A DNA stretch of 64,000 nt from Azadirachta indica. Taxonomy: Eukaryota; Streptophyta; Magnoliopsida; Sapindales; Meliaceae. Shown piece by piece: positions 1 to 11,503 of this stretch. The position numbers were made by a program, and so were the translations under genes. The number at the start of each line of letters is the position of its first letter. The stretch's first letter is position 1. The DNA lies in assembly GCA_022749755.1 (NCBI GenBank), contig CM040444.1, positions 18,087,274 through 18,151,273 on the forward strand, read 5' to 3'. The notes below the pieces were generated by a model. That model saw only the letters and a list, made by a program, of their open reading frames with translations, was not told the origin of the DNA and searched no databases.

Positions 1-33
1 ACTCTTTAATTTAAAATGTTCAGTAAGAAATGT

Positions 34-42
<9 letters not shown>

Positions 43-66
<24 letters not shown>
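43..66. repeat. AT dinucleotide microsatellite
   Basis: A nearly pure AT run at the left edge of the window. It is a simple repeat with no sign of function. Confidence 0.9.
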
Positions 67-466
67 GAAATTTTTTAAATATCAATCACAAAGTAGCCAA
101 AAGTGTTTAATTAGTAAAATATGAAGGCAACAAGGATGATAATAGAACACTAATTTGTGTTTTTTTTCTAGAAATGGAATTGCAGTAATACGTATATATG
201 TATCATGCACACATGATAAAACATGCCAATATCCCATCATTTTGCAATAAAAGTGTAAGAAATAAATAAAAGACTTGTAAGAGCCTAGTTCTATTTGGAT
301 CTTGAACTGACTACTAATATTTTCAATAATTCTCCTGGAACGAGACCTACAAACCAAAAAATATATGCATTAACCAAAGTGACTATTCATGATAGAACTG
401 AGAGTAGAAGTATAAACATACATAATATATAACACCAAGCACATAGACACACATAAGAAAATATCT

Positions 467-652
467 ATGCAAAGGCATTCTGTTCAAGGTTTTAAGCTCT
501 TTTTACTTGGGAAATTTTGTTTTCTTTGTGTGCTGATATGTCTTATTATTTTCTCTATTATAGCTTTTGGGAAACCACAAGCAATGTTATCTGAAGAAGC
601 AACAATAGAGATGGAGGCCAACCAGGAAGAATCAAAGGAGGAACCGAGATAA
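467..652 (+). CDS. possible small secreted or membrane peptide, unrecognised
   Basis: An ATG-initiated ORF of 61 codons. It has a basic N-terminus, one strongly hydrophobic segment at about residues 11-34 (leucine, cysteine, isoleucine and phenylalanine rich) and a hydrophilic, acidic tail rich in Glu, Gln and Asn. That layout fits a signal peptide or a single anchor followed by a short exposed tail, as in plant peptide-hormone precursors. I do not recognise a CLE, CEP, PIP, PSY, RGF or CIF motif in the tail. An open frame in another register continues past the stop to about 715, so a small intron or a frameshift could extend it. Chance ORFs of this length are common here, so this is a weak call. 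Confidence 0.22.
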   Translation: MQRHSVQGFKLFLLGKFCFLCVLICLIIFSIIAFGKPQAMLSEEATIEMEANQEESKEEPR

Positions 653-826
653 GGAGGCTAACGTCAAAGAAAGATTCATTCCCTCGATCATTATCTGCTA
701 CTTATGCAAAAAATTCAAGTAAGAATAAAAATTATTTATCAATCTATATCAATTTTTTTTAACTTCAGTCGTCAGTATATATAAACTAAAGCTTCCTAAT
801 TGAAATCAAAACTTTACAAGGGAAAT

Positions 827-1703
827 GGTTATAATACCCCTCAAATTAATAGTGGCTAACATCAATGGATGTCCCTAGGGGAGGCAAGTGTTAATTAAGT
901 AAAACAATCTCTGTAGGTGTTAAAAGGCCAAAACTCAAGAGAGATATGTGTTAAAACCCCTTACACAACACTTTCTCCTATGAGTCGCCACAGTCAAGGT
1001 TGACTGTGCCCCACCATTACAAATAAAATTAAAAAATATATTTTAAATCATAAACGAAAAATAATTTAAATAAAAAAGACCAAATTTATTTGCTATAAAC
1101 TAATAAAAATGTAACCCAACTAATCCCATCATCATAAGCTTTCATTGCCGCCATCTCCTGCGCCTCTACCCACCACCGACCATCTCCCCCGCCTTCACCC
1201 ACCTGATTCGACTCCACCAACACCCATTAGCATCAAGTTATTTTGGGTTCGAGTTTTTTATTTTGTTGAGTATTTCCAAAGAAAAGAAAGATTTACTGTG
1301 TTTAAGATTTTAATTTGATTTGGGGTTTAAGTTTTTTGTTTGGTTGAGTAAAAGTATTTCTTATGGTTGTGCTTCTTGATGAAGAAAATAATGTTAATTT
1401 GTTTATTAGAGTTAATGGATTGCTTTGTTAATTTACAATTTAATAGATTGTGTTAATACTAAACTTTTTATTATTAATAAAAATAATATATTAATTACTT
1501 GATTCAGCTACCGCACTCACCCCTTAACACTTTATATTCAGCGAAAGACTTTTTTTAAGGTGACCCGGCCTACCTCTAGGTCATTTTAAATTATATGTTA
1601 TTATGAATAAAAAAATATATTAATTATTATAAATTATAAAAGAGAATAGTATTAATAGATAAAAATATTGAAATTAAATTAATTGTTCGAGGGTATTATG
1701 GTA
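827..1703. mobile_element. candidate MITE-like element with short inverted ends
   Basis: The ends look like imperfect inverted copies of each other. The left end near 831-842 reads ATAATACCCCTC, and the right end near 1688-1700 reads as its complement with about 14 of 18 positions alike. The interior is non-coding, with an unusual C-rich stretch at about 1145-1227. I could not identify a target duplication, so family and borders are uncertain. Confidence 0.3.
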
Positions 1704-4295
1704 AAAACTTCTAAAGAATAAAATTTACCATTATTTCATTTAACAGATAAATCTTATAGGATAATTTTCAAACCGTAATAGGTAATGGGACATTTGCTCA
1801 AATTTGCAAGGATATCAGGAATTTTCCTTTTCAAAAATTAGGGTGAAGAAAAAATCTGTATTATTACTTTAATAAGTATATGCAATTTATTACTTCAATA
1901 AATACATGAAATTTATGCAAAAAGAAGATTACTTAATTTTGTTCTACCTAAACTAATCTCATAGCTATGCAAGAGTAACCAAAATTTGACATAAATTTAG
2001 CGAAATTATAGCCAATGTTGAAGTGTTGAATATATTTATGCATATATAAATGCTAAGGTTCAATATATTTATGCATGCAGCACCTAAGCTTAGCTTAGAT
2101 GATCAGAAAATATACCCTAAAGGAGGCTATGAGTTCGAACCCAATTGAATGCGAGGCTCTTCCCACTATATATGGGATACTCCCACCAAGAGTGTGAGAC
2201 TTCACCTTTAAAATGATTTTTTATTGAACTCAAATTACGAAATTTGATATTTTATTTGTAATTTTTTTTTTAAAGTATTACATGTTACAAGTACAAACTA
2301 CTAATATTATGTTAGAAATCTATCGGAAGTTTTAATTGATTTGCATATAGCGCTGCTCGAATTGTCATGCCCAATACGGATGATGTCTATCCTCATAAGG
2401 AGGAAATTCTATCCACACTCTAATCCTTATATATAAGATTAAGAATTAAATATTCTATTTATAAAATTAAGGATAATTATTCTACTAACTATTATTGGAC
2501 TAAATAAAGAAAGAAACGAAAAAAAAATTACAATATGAGTTAGAAGATTCTGAATCAACCGTCTTTTCAACACTTTGAAAAGCCTCATAACTAGATTCTT
2601 TTAGTTCTCATAATTTTTAATTATATATACCACTCTAAAATCAATAGTTAAATTGGAGGCTGTATGCCTCTAATTTAGAGGATTATGAATCGGCAGCCAT
2701 TGCAGCATTTCGGGCTGCAACCTGTCACAAAAATTTAAAAATTATTAAGAAAGTCATATTATAAAAACATATCAACAAATTGATGCTCACTTTTAGAAGC
2801 ATGACTAAGAAAAAAACAATGATCTAAAAGCTTTCAAGTTATCTTATTATAAATGATTTAAAGTCATCTTTATCTATAAAAATTCTCTCTAGTAGCTTGC
2901 TATTCAACTTATCTTGGAGTTTTTTTTTTTTTTTTGTTTCCTTGTGCTTTAAGACAAGAGTTAAGCACATAAAGAAAGAGATAGCTAGCCTTGTGATTAA
3001 TATAAATTTTATACTATAGAAACGTAAAACATGAAAGAAAAAAAAAAAAATCCCCTACATTTTCTTCTTCCTTTCCTTTATATATTCTTCTTCAAAAACT
3101 TATCTATTTGTTTGAAAATTTCTGCATTTTCTTCCCAAGCCATCTCCATTTTCCAAGCATATAGTTTAATTCGGATAATTGCTCCTTGAAATATTGGAAA
3201 ACCAAATTTTGGTTAATTAAAAACACATATAAGCAAAAGTTAAATGCACATGACAATCTACATTATATACGTAATTTGTCAACATCATAATCTTGTGATT
3301 GCTCATTTTCACCTTGCATTCTTTGCAACTTAGGTGCCATTAGGTTTTTGTTGATCTAGAATGACAAAAACAAAGTAAAATCAATCAAAATTTTTAAAAA
3401 AATTCTAAATCACGTGAAACAATTAATACATAACCAAATAATCCTATTTTTAAGGAATATTTGAATGACAACAACCCTGTTAATCAATTTTTATAAACAA
3501 TTTTACCCCATTTACTAAATTTTTTACAGTTAGACTATCAAATTAGATTGCAAATAAGTTTAGTTTATAGACCTTAAATATATTTTGAGTGAACCATTTA
3601 TCACTTTCATGCATCAATCCATTCAATTCAAACTAATTGATTTCAATTATTCTATTATTTTGAAAAAAATATATTAGGAAACAAAAAAAAAAGAAAGAAA
3701 AAAAAACAACAAGTAATTTCCAAATATATTCATTACATCCTGATTGAGAGATCTATTAGACTAAGACAATAACGAAAAAAATCCTTCAAAATTAAAGATA
3801 ACAATAGGTGTCCAATTTCATCAAATAAAACAAAAAAAATTCAATAAAACAAGTCAACAACTAAAATCAATCCGTTAATTTGAAATTCAATAAAACAAAG
3901 CAACAACTAAAATCAATACTTTTAACTAAAATTATGGCACCATTTCTGAAATAAGAGTTATAAATCGGTCATTATCCTTTCCTCCACTAGGAAAGTTTTT
4001 GGTAGTAATGAAATTGGTCTTTGTTGTTGCCTTAGCAATGTATGTGCATGTTGGTTGTGCAACTTCCTCTAATCTTTTCTTGGATATATAATGATTATAG
4101 TCTCTAAATTTAGCTATGTTTTTAGCCAAAAAAAAAAAACTCATCTAATATAATTATATGATGTTGGATTCAAGCAATCAACTGAAGAAAATCATTTTCC
4201 ACTTGCACTAGACAAAAAATTGAAATAATAGAGTGAATCTCATATTTTGATCCAAAATCATTAGTTAAATTGTACGTACATTGAACAAAATATAT
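1704..4295. other. intergenic, no gene seen
   Basis: A+T-rich DNA with many homopolymer runs. The only structure I can support is the SINE-like remnant near 2085-2290. A 70-codon minus-strand ORF at 3932-4144 has no family resemblance and no flanking splice signals, so I treat it as chance. Confidence 0.6.
2085..2290 (+). mobile_element. possible tRNA-derived SINE remnant
   Basis: A good RNA polymerase III B-box match, GAGTTCGAACCC, lies at 2131-2142. A weaker A-box-like segment (TAGCTTAGATGATC) lies about 35 bases upstream, close to tRNA spacing. A non-tRNA body follows and ends in a T-rich stretch. No clear target duplication was found, so this may be a degraded SINE or a chance B-box. Confidence 0.3.
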
Positions 4296-4300
4296 ATACT

Positions 4301-5771
4301 TGTTGATGCAGGAATTTTACTCAGCTGCATCAGGTCTAGAGATAGGTTTCTGATGTGGTCAGCTGGGTCACACCAAATCTTCATATTTGGGAGATAGATG
4401 ACATAGTTTAAAGCTTGGCCGAGAAAAAGCTAGCTAGAAGTCTTCTGAAATGGTGAATAGACATTGTTTGTTCCTTTTACAATTGCTTTGTTTAACCTCT
4501 ATAATCTCTGAATAGTCTCTTAATAGTCTTAAACCTAAGATTCTGCCAAGCCACTCCGTAAACAACTTGTAAGACAGAAGAAAAGTTCAAACAGAGGTCG
4601 CCTCTCTAGTGACCCGCCTCTAATGCTTAAGTTAACTTTTATCGGAGAGTAAGTTCGAAGGGCGTGGGTCTTACTCCCCTTATATATATCAAATGAGAGA
4701 TGTTTAGAAGAGAAAGAGGTCTAAAGATGTTTATCAAGACTAAAGTTCTTCATCCTTTGAAGGAACACTCAGGGAGAGATGTTCATAGAGACTTTAAGGG
4801 GCATTAATAAAGGTTAGAATGAGTATGAGAATGTTCTTGGAGAATGCATGTAGAAGAAGGCTTTCTTGGGAGAATGGATTTTTCATTGGAATGGTGAAGA
4901 TAAAAGTAACAAATTTTAGGACTCTATGCACACTAATGGTAGCTATTCTTAATATATGAATGTGAATCAAGGAAAAGAGAGAAAAATCCTCTCTTAGGAA
5001 GATAAGCTCTCTCAACCTAGGAAAATGTTAATCTTATGAAAATCTCTCCTAAAATATAGAAAAATATGCTTATATATAAAAAGGAAAGCTTGAACCTGAT
5101 TGTCTAGCATATATTACCCTAACTTTCATCTTGTCAATCCCATGTGTCCTCTTCTTTTTGCCTCTTGGTAGTGATATGTGAGCATGACATATGATGAGCT
5201 AAGATTGGTAGATCTTGTCTTATAGGTGCCTACTGCCATGTGTACTTCTTATACAAGCTCTAGAGATTACATTATCCCCTTTTGACTAAGTGACGAACTC
5301 TCATTGGCTTAACTGTCCTTGATTCCCACCTAGGCATTGTTAAAGCCTACCATGGTTTTACTAAAGGCAGATTTTGCCTATTTCTTATTTTCTGCCCCGT
5401 TCAAAGATGGCCTGCTCCTTGTCTTGTAGTCCCCTGCATGATATTTTTGAATGCGAGTCTCAACATAAGGGAAACCTAGGTCGCGTCAACTCAATCTCTA
5501 GTATACTTGGGTACCAAGGTCGTTCATCTAACCTTGCTTGCTCGAACCAAGGTCATGGCCTAAACAAGGTGGTATTTATCTTACAAACTACCTTGTGTAT
5601 AGCTGGTGGAGAGCTTGACTTGAGAAAATCTACACCTTGTTTACACGTAAGTGAAACTCCTTGCTCACCTCGTAGTAAGACAGTCGCAAGATAGGTCATC
5701 CTTAAGGTGCTGACCTTGGCTCTCGTGGGTTCATATTTTACCACATGTCTGGTCTTATTTTTCCCACAACA
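4301..5771 (+). mobile_element. solo LTR of an LTR retrotransposon
   Basis: The element begins TGTTG and ends CAACA, the inverted dinucleotide-type ends of an LTR. It is flanked on both sides by an identical 5-bp target duplication, ATACT, at 4296-4300 and 5772-5776. At 1471 bp it has a plausible LTR length. A TATA-like stretch at about 4678-4690 could be the old LTR promoter. There is no primer-binding site, internal region or second LTR next to it, so it is best explained by recombination between two LTRs. Its more even base composition stands out from the A+T-rich flanks. A 106-codon ORF inside it has no recognisable retroelement domain. The exact duplication suggests an insertion that is not very old. 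The superfamily cannot be told from an LTR alone. Confidence 0.85.
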
Positions 5772-5776
5772 ATACT

Positions 5777-8700
5777 AAATTCAAATTCAATGACCAACAT
5801 ACTTATATATAATATTAAAAAATATATAGAGTATCCACAAAAGAAAGTAATTGGAATAAAAAGAATGATTAATGAAATAGTATAAAGTAGGCAAGGTAGT
5901 TGTTACTTGCTAGAAGAGTCGAAGAGTTGTTACCTACTCAACTTTATGGAGCTTTGACTTGATATTGATCATCGAGAACACTAAAATCTATCGTAGAAGC
6001 TGGCAGTTGTAATGTTTTAGATCTAGGGTTTTTTGAAAATTCAAATAGAATAGCTTACTTTGTAGAAATCCTAATATGACCATGTTTGGGGTTGCTCTCT
6101 TTTTCTTTTTGACACCTCTATCATACGTTTTAATTTTGAAGAGGGCATGTTAAGGGCAAGCACTAATGCAATCAAAGGCTCCTACTTTCATTAATACCTA
6201 CTGAATGTATGCTTTAAAAGAAGCTTGTACAATTTAAGAAGAGGTTTTGATTAATAAAAGGACAAAAAGAATATAAAGGGGGAAATTTAAGTGCAAGGCC
6301 AATAAGCTCAATGTGGGCTCAACCGAGAACTTATTTACATTTAAGTCTAGCCAGACTTAACCTGTGCTAAGCTCGAGCTTTGATTCGAGCTTTCTGAAGC
6401 GTAAATCTCAAATTTAAAATTTTAAATAGATCATGAGTTATAATATTTGATAGGCACCTATATATTTGATAAAATAATAAATAAAAATATATATAGATAA
6501 TATTTAACACTTAAGTCCCTAATGATTAGGGATGTCAAAAATCTTGGAACCAATAAGGCTCTAACTTGTTAGGGTCGAGTATGGGGCTTAATTTTAGAGT
6601 CAAAACCAGTCTAGGGTCAGGTTAGAGGCCTAAAATCCTAACCCATTTCAAATTTGGGGTGGGTTTAGGGATTATAAATTATGCTCGTTCGTGCCTCGTG
6701 GACTGTATATATATATATATATATTATATAAATTGTTTTTAATCCTAAAATTTACAAACCAACAACCAAAATCCTTAATCTACCTGAAAATTTACAAATT
6801 CTTGTAATACAATTTTATCAATTAAGTCAAAAAAGAAGAAAACAGACAAAGTCATTTAAGCTTTTCCATTTTTCCAATTGTAAAAGTCGTTTGAAGAGAA
6901 AACATCTATAGGTTGTAGAAGTTGTTCAGTTTGATAGCTTGTAAATGCCTTGTTTAAGGTCTTCTAGAAACCATCTTTGGGTTGTAAAATGATACACGCT
7001 TCTACATTATTTAATAGCTTGTTAAAATTTGGAACATATACTAGGGGGAAAGAAAAAGTAGTGGAAATTGTCGCAAATCTGTGACATTTATTTTAAATCG
7101 TAATTTATAGTATGAATGACCACGGCTGGGCCATATACCCCATCCTGATATTAACTTCAAAAACAAATAAAAATTTTACAACTTTCAAAGCCCAAATATT
7201 AGACCTAAATAAACAATAATTTATCACTACACTGCTTATGTTCATTGGTCAAATGATTTAAACAAAAATATTAAACTAACACTACATATTTAATTTATAT
7301 TTTTTAAAACATTATTTTGAAATTTTATATTAATATAATAATTTTTTAATATAAGACAATTTAAATTTAGTATTAATTATTATTAAAATAATAATAGTAA
7401 TTATTATTATTATTCTAGCAATAATTTTGTCTTTAACAATTATTTACAAATAAATTTATTACTATTATTTGTCTTTATAATTATTTGAAGAGACAATAAA
7501 TATATTTTAATATTAAAATTTTTAAATTTTAATAAAATAAATTTGATTACAAATATAATTATTCCTTTAAAAAATTAATTTTAAAATTTTTCAAAAATTT
7601 TTTATTTAATTTTTATACATAACTATTATTGTTTAACAATAATTCAATAAAATAAATTATATATAGGTAATTATAATTATTAAGTTTGAATGATTTTATA
7701 TATATAAAAATTTAAGATTCTCAACCATAAATATTATATTGATAAAAATCTCAAATATCACAAATAATACCAAAACTTAGTAAAATTATAAAAATAATTT
7801 TTTTTACCTAATATTAACAATCATCTAAATAATTCAAATTTAAAAAAGCTACTCTCATCTATAATAGATGATGAGTGATTGTGAAGAAAAAATAGAAAGG
7901 TGGGAACAACTTACTTAAGATTTACAAAAATATATAAAAATGCAATTTTATAATAGTTTAATAGTACCAAATTTAATATAAATCTTTTATAATATTGAAT
8001 TTATTGAATTGATTACATATTTAAAGTATTTAGCAATAATTAACTCCTATAATTATCATTTTTTAATTTATTATTAAAAAATATATCATCATTTTTTAAC
8101 TTTTCATCAAATCTAATATAAAATAAAATTTTTATATCTTCTCAATAGTTGTAAATTAATTTTCATATGTAAAATTATCACATATCATCAAAATAATATA
8201 ATGAAAACATATTTGATTTTTTAAAAAAATAATTGATAAAAATAAAGTAATTGGAAAAAATCATTAATTTGATTCAGATAATCGATATAAATATTAGAAC
8301 AAATTGTTATTCCAAATTTATAAAAGAGTCATATATTATTAATTAAATAAAATATAAATTTTAATAAGAAAAATGAGAAAAATCAGGAAAAAAATATTCT
8401 GATCTTTATATTAATTCAAAAAATTATTCTGATAAACCTCTGTAGAAAAAATTGTTATTCCCAATTTATAAGAATGAACTTATTAGAATTAACGGAACCA
8501 TACCCTAATTTATTATTTCACTCAAGCTCAGTGATCGAAAATGATATTACTCATATTCATTTATTTGGAAGAGGTTCAAGTTATCAATTGAAAGCCAGCT
8601 ATATAAATAAATAAGTGTTCTTCATTTTTATATTACTAAATAAACAAGAGGTTCGTGAGGAATAAATTAAAAAATAAAATTTAATAAAAATAAAATAGAA
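5777..8700. other. intergenic, decayed repeats
   Basis: No supportable gene. Around 6290-6700 there are more G+C-balanced stretches typical of old transposon ends. From about 7310 to 8290 the sequence is homologous to a segment at 23830-24670. Confidence 0.6.
7310..8290 (+). repeat. dispersed repeat, copy 1
   Basis: This segment shares an ordered series of near-identical blocks with 23830-24670 in the same orientation. One block is a run ending in AACAATTATTT followed by long A+T-rich text. Another contains ATATTAACAATCATCTAA, followed by a segment with GATGAGTG. A third contains TTTCATATGT, and a fourth AAAATAAAGTAATTG. The order and spacing are kept, so common ancestry is more likely than shared base composition. 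It probably belongs to a non-autonomous transposon whose left end lies near 6525. Confidence 0.5.
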
Positions 8701-8893
8701 TTTTCGGACTGAAACGCGGATCCGGGTTTACCGAATCCAAGATAATGTTGGAGTGGGTCCCAATCCAACCTTGGTTGCATTGCAGTTAACGGTGAAGCGA
8801 GGCCATAAAAGGCCTAACCCCTCTATTCTAGTTTCCCGCGCTTCCAAACGGCTATTCAGTTTCAGCTTAATCTAAGTAATAATATTTGCAGCC

Positions 8894-10292
8894 ATGAAAT
8901 CATCTTCTCATTGATTTAGTTCTCTAAGTAATAAACGTTTTCAACCACCGAAGTTTAGTTCTCTTCTCTTCCTCTTCCAATAGAAATTTTTGCATGTTAT
9001 GTTCTGCGATTTTGTCTAATTGGATAAAGATTACACAATTTGATGCTTATTAAAACACTTTTCTCATTGATTTTCTGTGGTCTGATGTTTATTTCACCTG
9101 GTAAAGATTCTTGAGTCAAATCAGGCTTTCCAAGATTCTTCCGTCGATTTTATGCTTCTCTCTGATTCTGTGATTAGGGAAAGATAACTGGGTTTGTTGT
9201 TCTATATTCTGGCTGCCTTACTTGTTTATGATTTTTGGGTTCAATATATGTTATCTTGGTAAATATTCCTGCCATCTAATAAGCTAAAGTTTCTCGGCTC
9301 ATAGAAAACAACATATATAGATTAAAACTCATGAAAAATTATGTACAGCTGTTGTAATATGGGAAACATTCTTGCCATCAAATATGGTGAAGCTTGTGGG
9401 TAAACATTCTTGCCATCCAATATAGTAAAGCTTTGTTGGTTCATATTTACAGGTTTAAATTTTCTTGTCATTCTTGGGTTTATATGTTCTGGTTGTCTAG
9501 ATTTTCTGAATTCCCTGGCTTGGCTTACTGTGATCTTGGTTTTCTTTTGGATTGTAGTACTTTGGTTTTATTCATCTGATAGTTGTAAGATTCTTGGGTC
9601 AAATTAGGTTTTCGTGTTGTCATTTGGTAGTTGATCTGGTTTTTGGTGTGGTTATACTTTGATTTTATACAGTCACATGACTTGGTAAAGATTGAGGTTT
9701 TCATGCTTTCATTCTTTTTTGCGTTTCTTCGATGGACAAAAACTCCTCCACAGTTTTCAGTTTTAACATTTTTGAATTTGATTTTGGTTCTATGATTAAA
9801 ATTATTTTGTAATGGTTCTATGGCAGTGTCTTAAAAAGATAACGGATTGCATCGGAGAGCTTTTGGGCTATATGGAAGACTGTGCCAATGCACAGATAAG
9901 CAAAAAAGCTCAGCATAGTCACTATGATGATAACAATATAGTGAATCAGATGAACAATGCTAGTGCTTCTTTGGTATATATATTCTTTCACGCGATCATC
10001 CTTGTTAGTGTGTGTCAACTGCGAATGAAAATAATGAAAATTGAATGCCTATTCGCTGCATGTAATTCTTTGTTTATAGGAAAAGTCTGATAATGGGGAT
10101 GATGAAATTGTGGTGGTAGAGAAGAAAGGGGAGACCTTGAACCTTAACTTGAAGTGTCCTTGTGGTGCTGCACATCAAACTGCGGTTGTGGCAATGAAAA
10201 GGGAGACCTTGAACATTAATTGGGAGTGTTCATGTGGTGCTGATTATCAAATTCTCTTCTTTGAAGGAATCTGCTACTACAAGATTGTGTAG
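8894..10292 (+). pseudogene. unrecognised gene, copy A of three (decayed at its 5' end)
   Basis: This copy keeps the best 3' half of a three-member local family. The first exon starts with an ATG at 8894 (MKSSS) but meets a stop after six codons. Two later exons are clean and in phase: 9827-9973 and 10080-10292, with an AG acceptor, a GT donor and an AG acceptor in place. The last exon encodes an internal duplication. Two units of about 25 residues share the pattern K-x-E-T-L-N-(L/I)-N, then C-x-C-G-A and an aromatic or His followed by Gln. The C-x-C-G pairs could bind metal, but this is a guess. Copies B (15748) and C (17380) share the exon 1 surroundings and long intron blocks. I do not recognise the family. 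Without a valid first exon this copy is probably a pseudogene, unless an alternative start is used. Confidence 0.45.
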
Positions 10293-11503
10293 AAGCATTG
10301 GTTAATCGGTCCTAAAATGGTGATTATGAGTAGTAATGGAGCTCTTACAATTTTCTGTATTGAAGTACAATTGACTTGTCTTTGGTCACATCAACTGGAT
10401 TTTTTGGTGATGTTTAGGGATATATTTCATTAACTTTTTGGTGATGCCTTCTAAGGATACATGTGTGGTCAATTTGATAAGATTCCTCTTAAGCAATTTG
10501 TACATAATGTAGCTCAGTATAGTACAGTAGGCATTTGGGTTAGGGTTAATTTGGTTTGTCTAGATTCAGGACAGTGCTTGTGCTTCTTGTTCTCTGTATT
10601 TCTGAGACTTTTTTCCTAGCCATTACGTGTAAATAAATAAGATTGTGCATAACATTCCAGCTACTTATGTAGGCCATTGAAAAGTTCAGATTTGAAATTG
10701 TTAAGAGTGAGTAACACACGATTTCAGAATGCATTGATGATTTCTGGCTTTCTGATTGTACGGTGTCAAAATATGCACACTCTACAAATCCCTTTACATA
10801 TATTTCTGTTCTCTTCTTCAAAAGATGCTTATGTCAACTGGATGTTGACACTGAGAGCAGAGTTGCCTTGGCACGTTTAAAAAATAGAATTACAGGTCCG
10901 AATGGTTTGATTGAATTCTCACAAGTTCTGCTGAAAATTTTCTATAAAAAATGTAATAAAATAGGATCAATTAATTTATCAGTTAAATGTCTTTAATGAA
11001 TATTAGAAAAACTTCAAGGTAAGTTTAGTAGAAGGACCGAATACTCACTCCAACATTACATGTCCAAGAGACCAAAACATGTACAATTCCTCACAAGATA
11101 GGGATCCATTACTTCATCCTTGTTATATTTGCTGTAGTTTCTTATTAATTTTTGATAACAAATGCTATTAGAATAGGTGAGAATCGATGACTAGCTTAAG
11201 AAGGCATCAACAAAAGGTGAACAAAGGATCACGAATATCAATACCAATGAAGCATTAGCATTGTTCCTCTGACTCACTCATTGTTGCAGTGACTATTCTG
11301 AGCTTTGATGCTTATCTCTGCATTGTGTCACATCCTATCAATCAAGATTATTTAGCTGTAACCCTAGAGATATCAACATGGTTAAGTTTGCAGAACAGAG
11401 CTTGACGGTAATTGGATGCTTACATTGAAGATCAGGGGTTTCTAATGTTTAGACTTTCAGTCATGTATTTACATACCATAAATATTTCAAGTGACAGAGA
11501 GAA
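10293..11503. other. intergenic, no gene seen
   Basis: Spacer between copy A and the MCM6 remnant. Short ORFs in several frames have no resemblance to MCM6 or to any other family I know. The N-terminal half of MCM6 is not present here. Confidence 0.5.

Noticed and set aside
5374..5694. 106-codon plus-strand ORF
   Set aside because: It lies inside the solo LTR and has no retroelement or cellular domain, so it is taken as chance.
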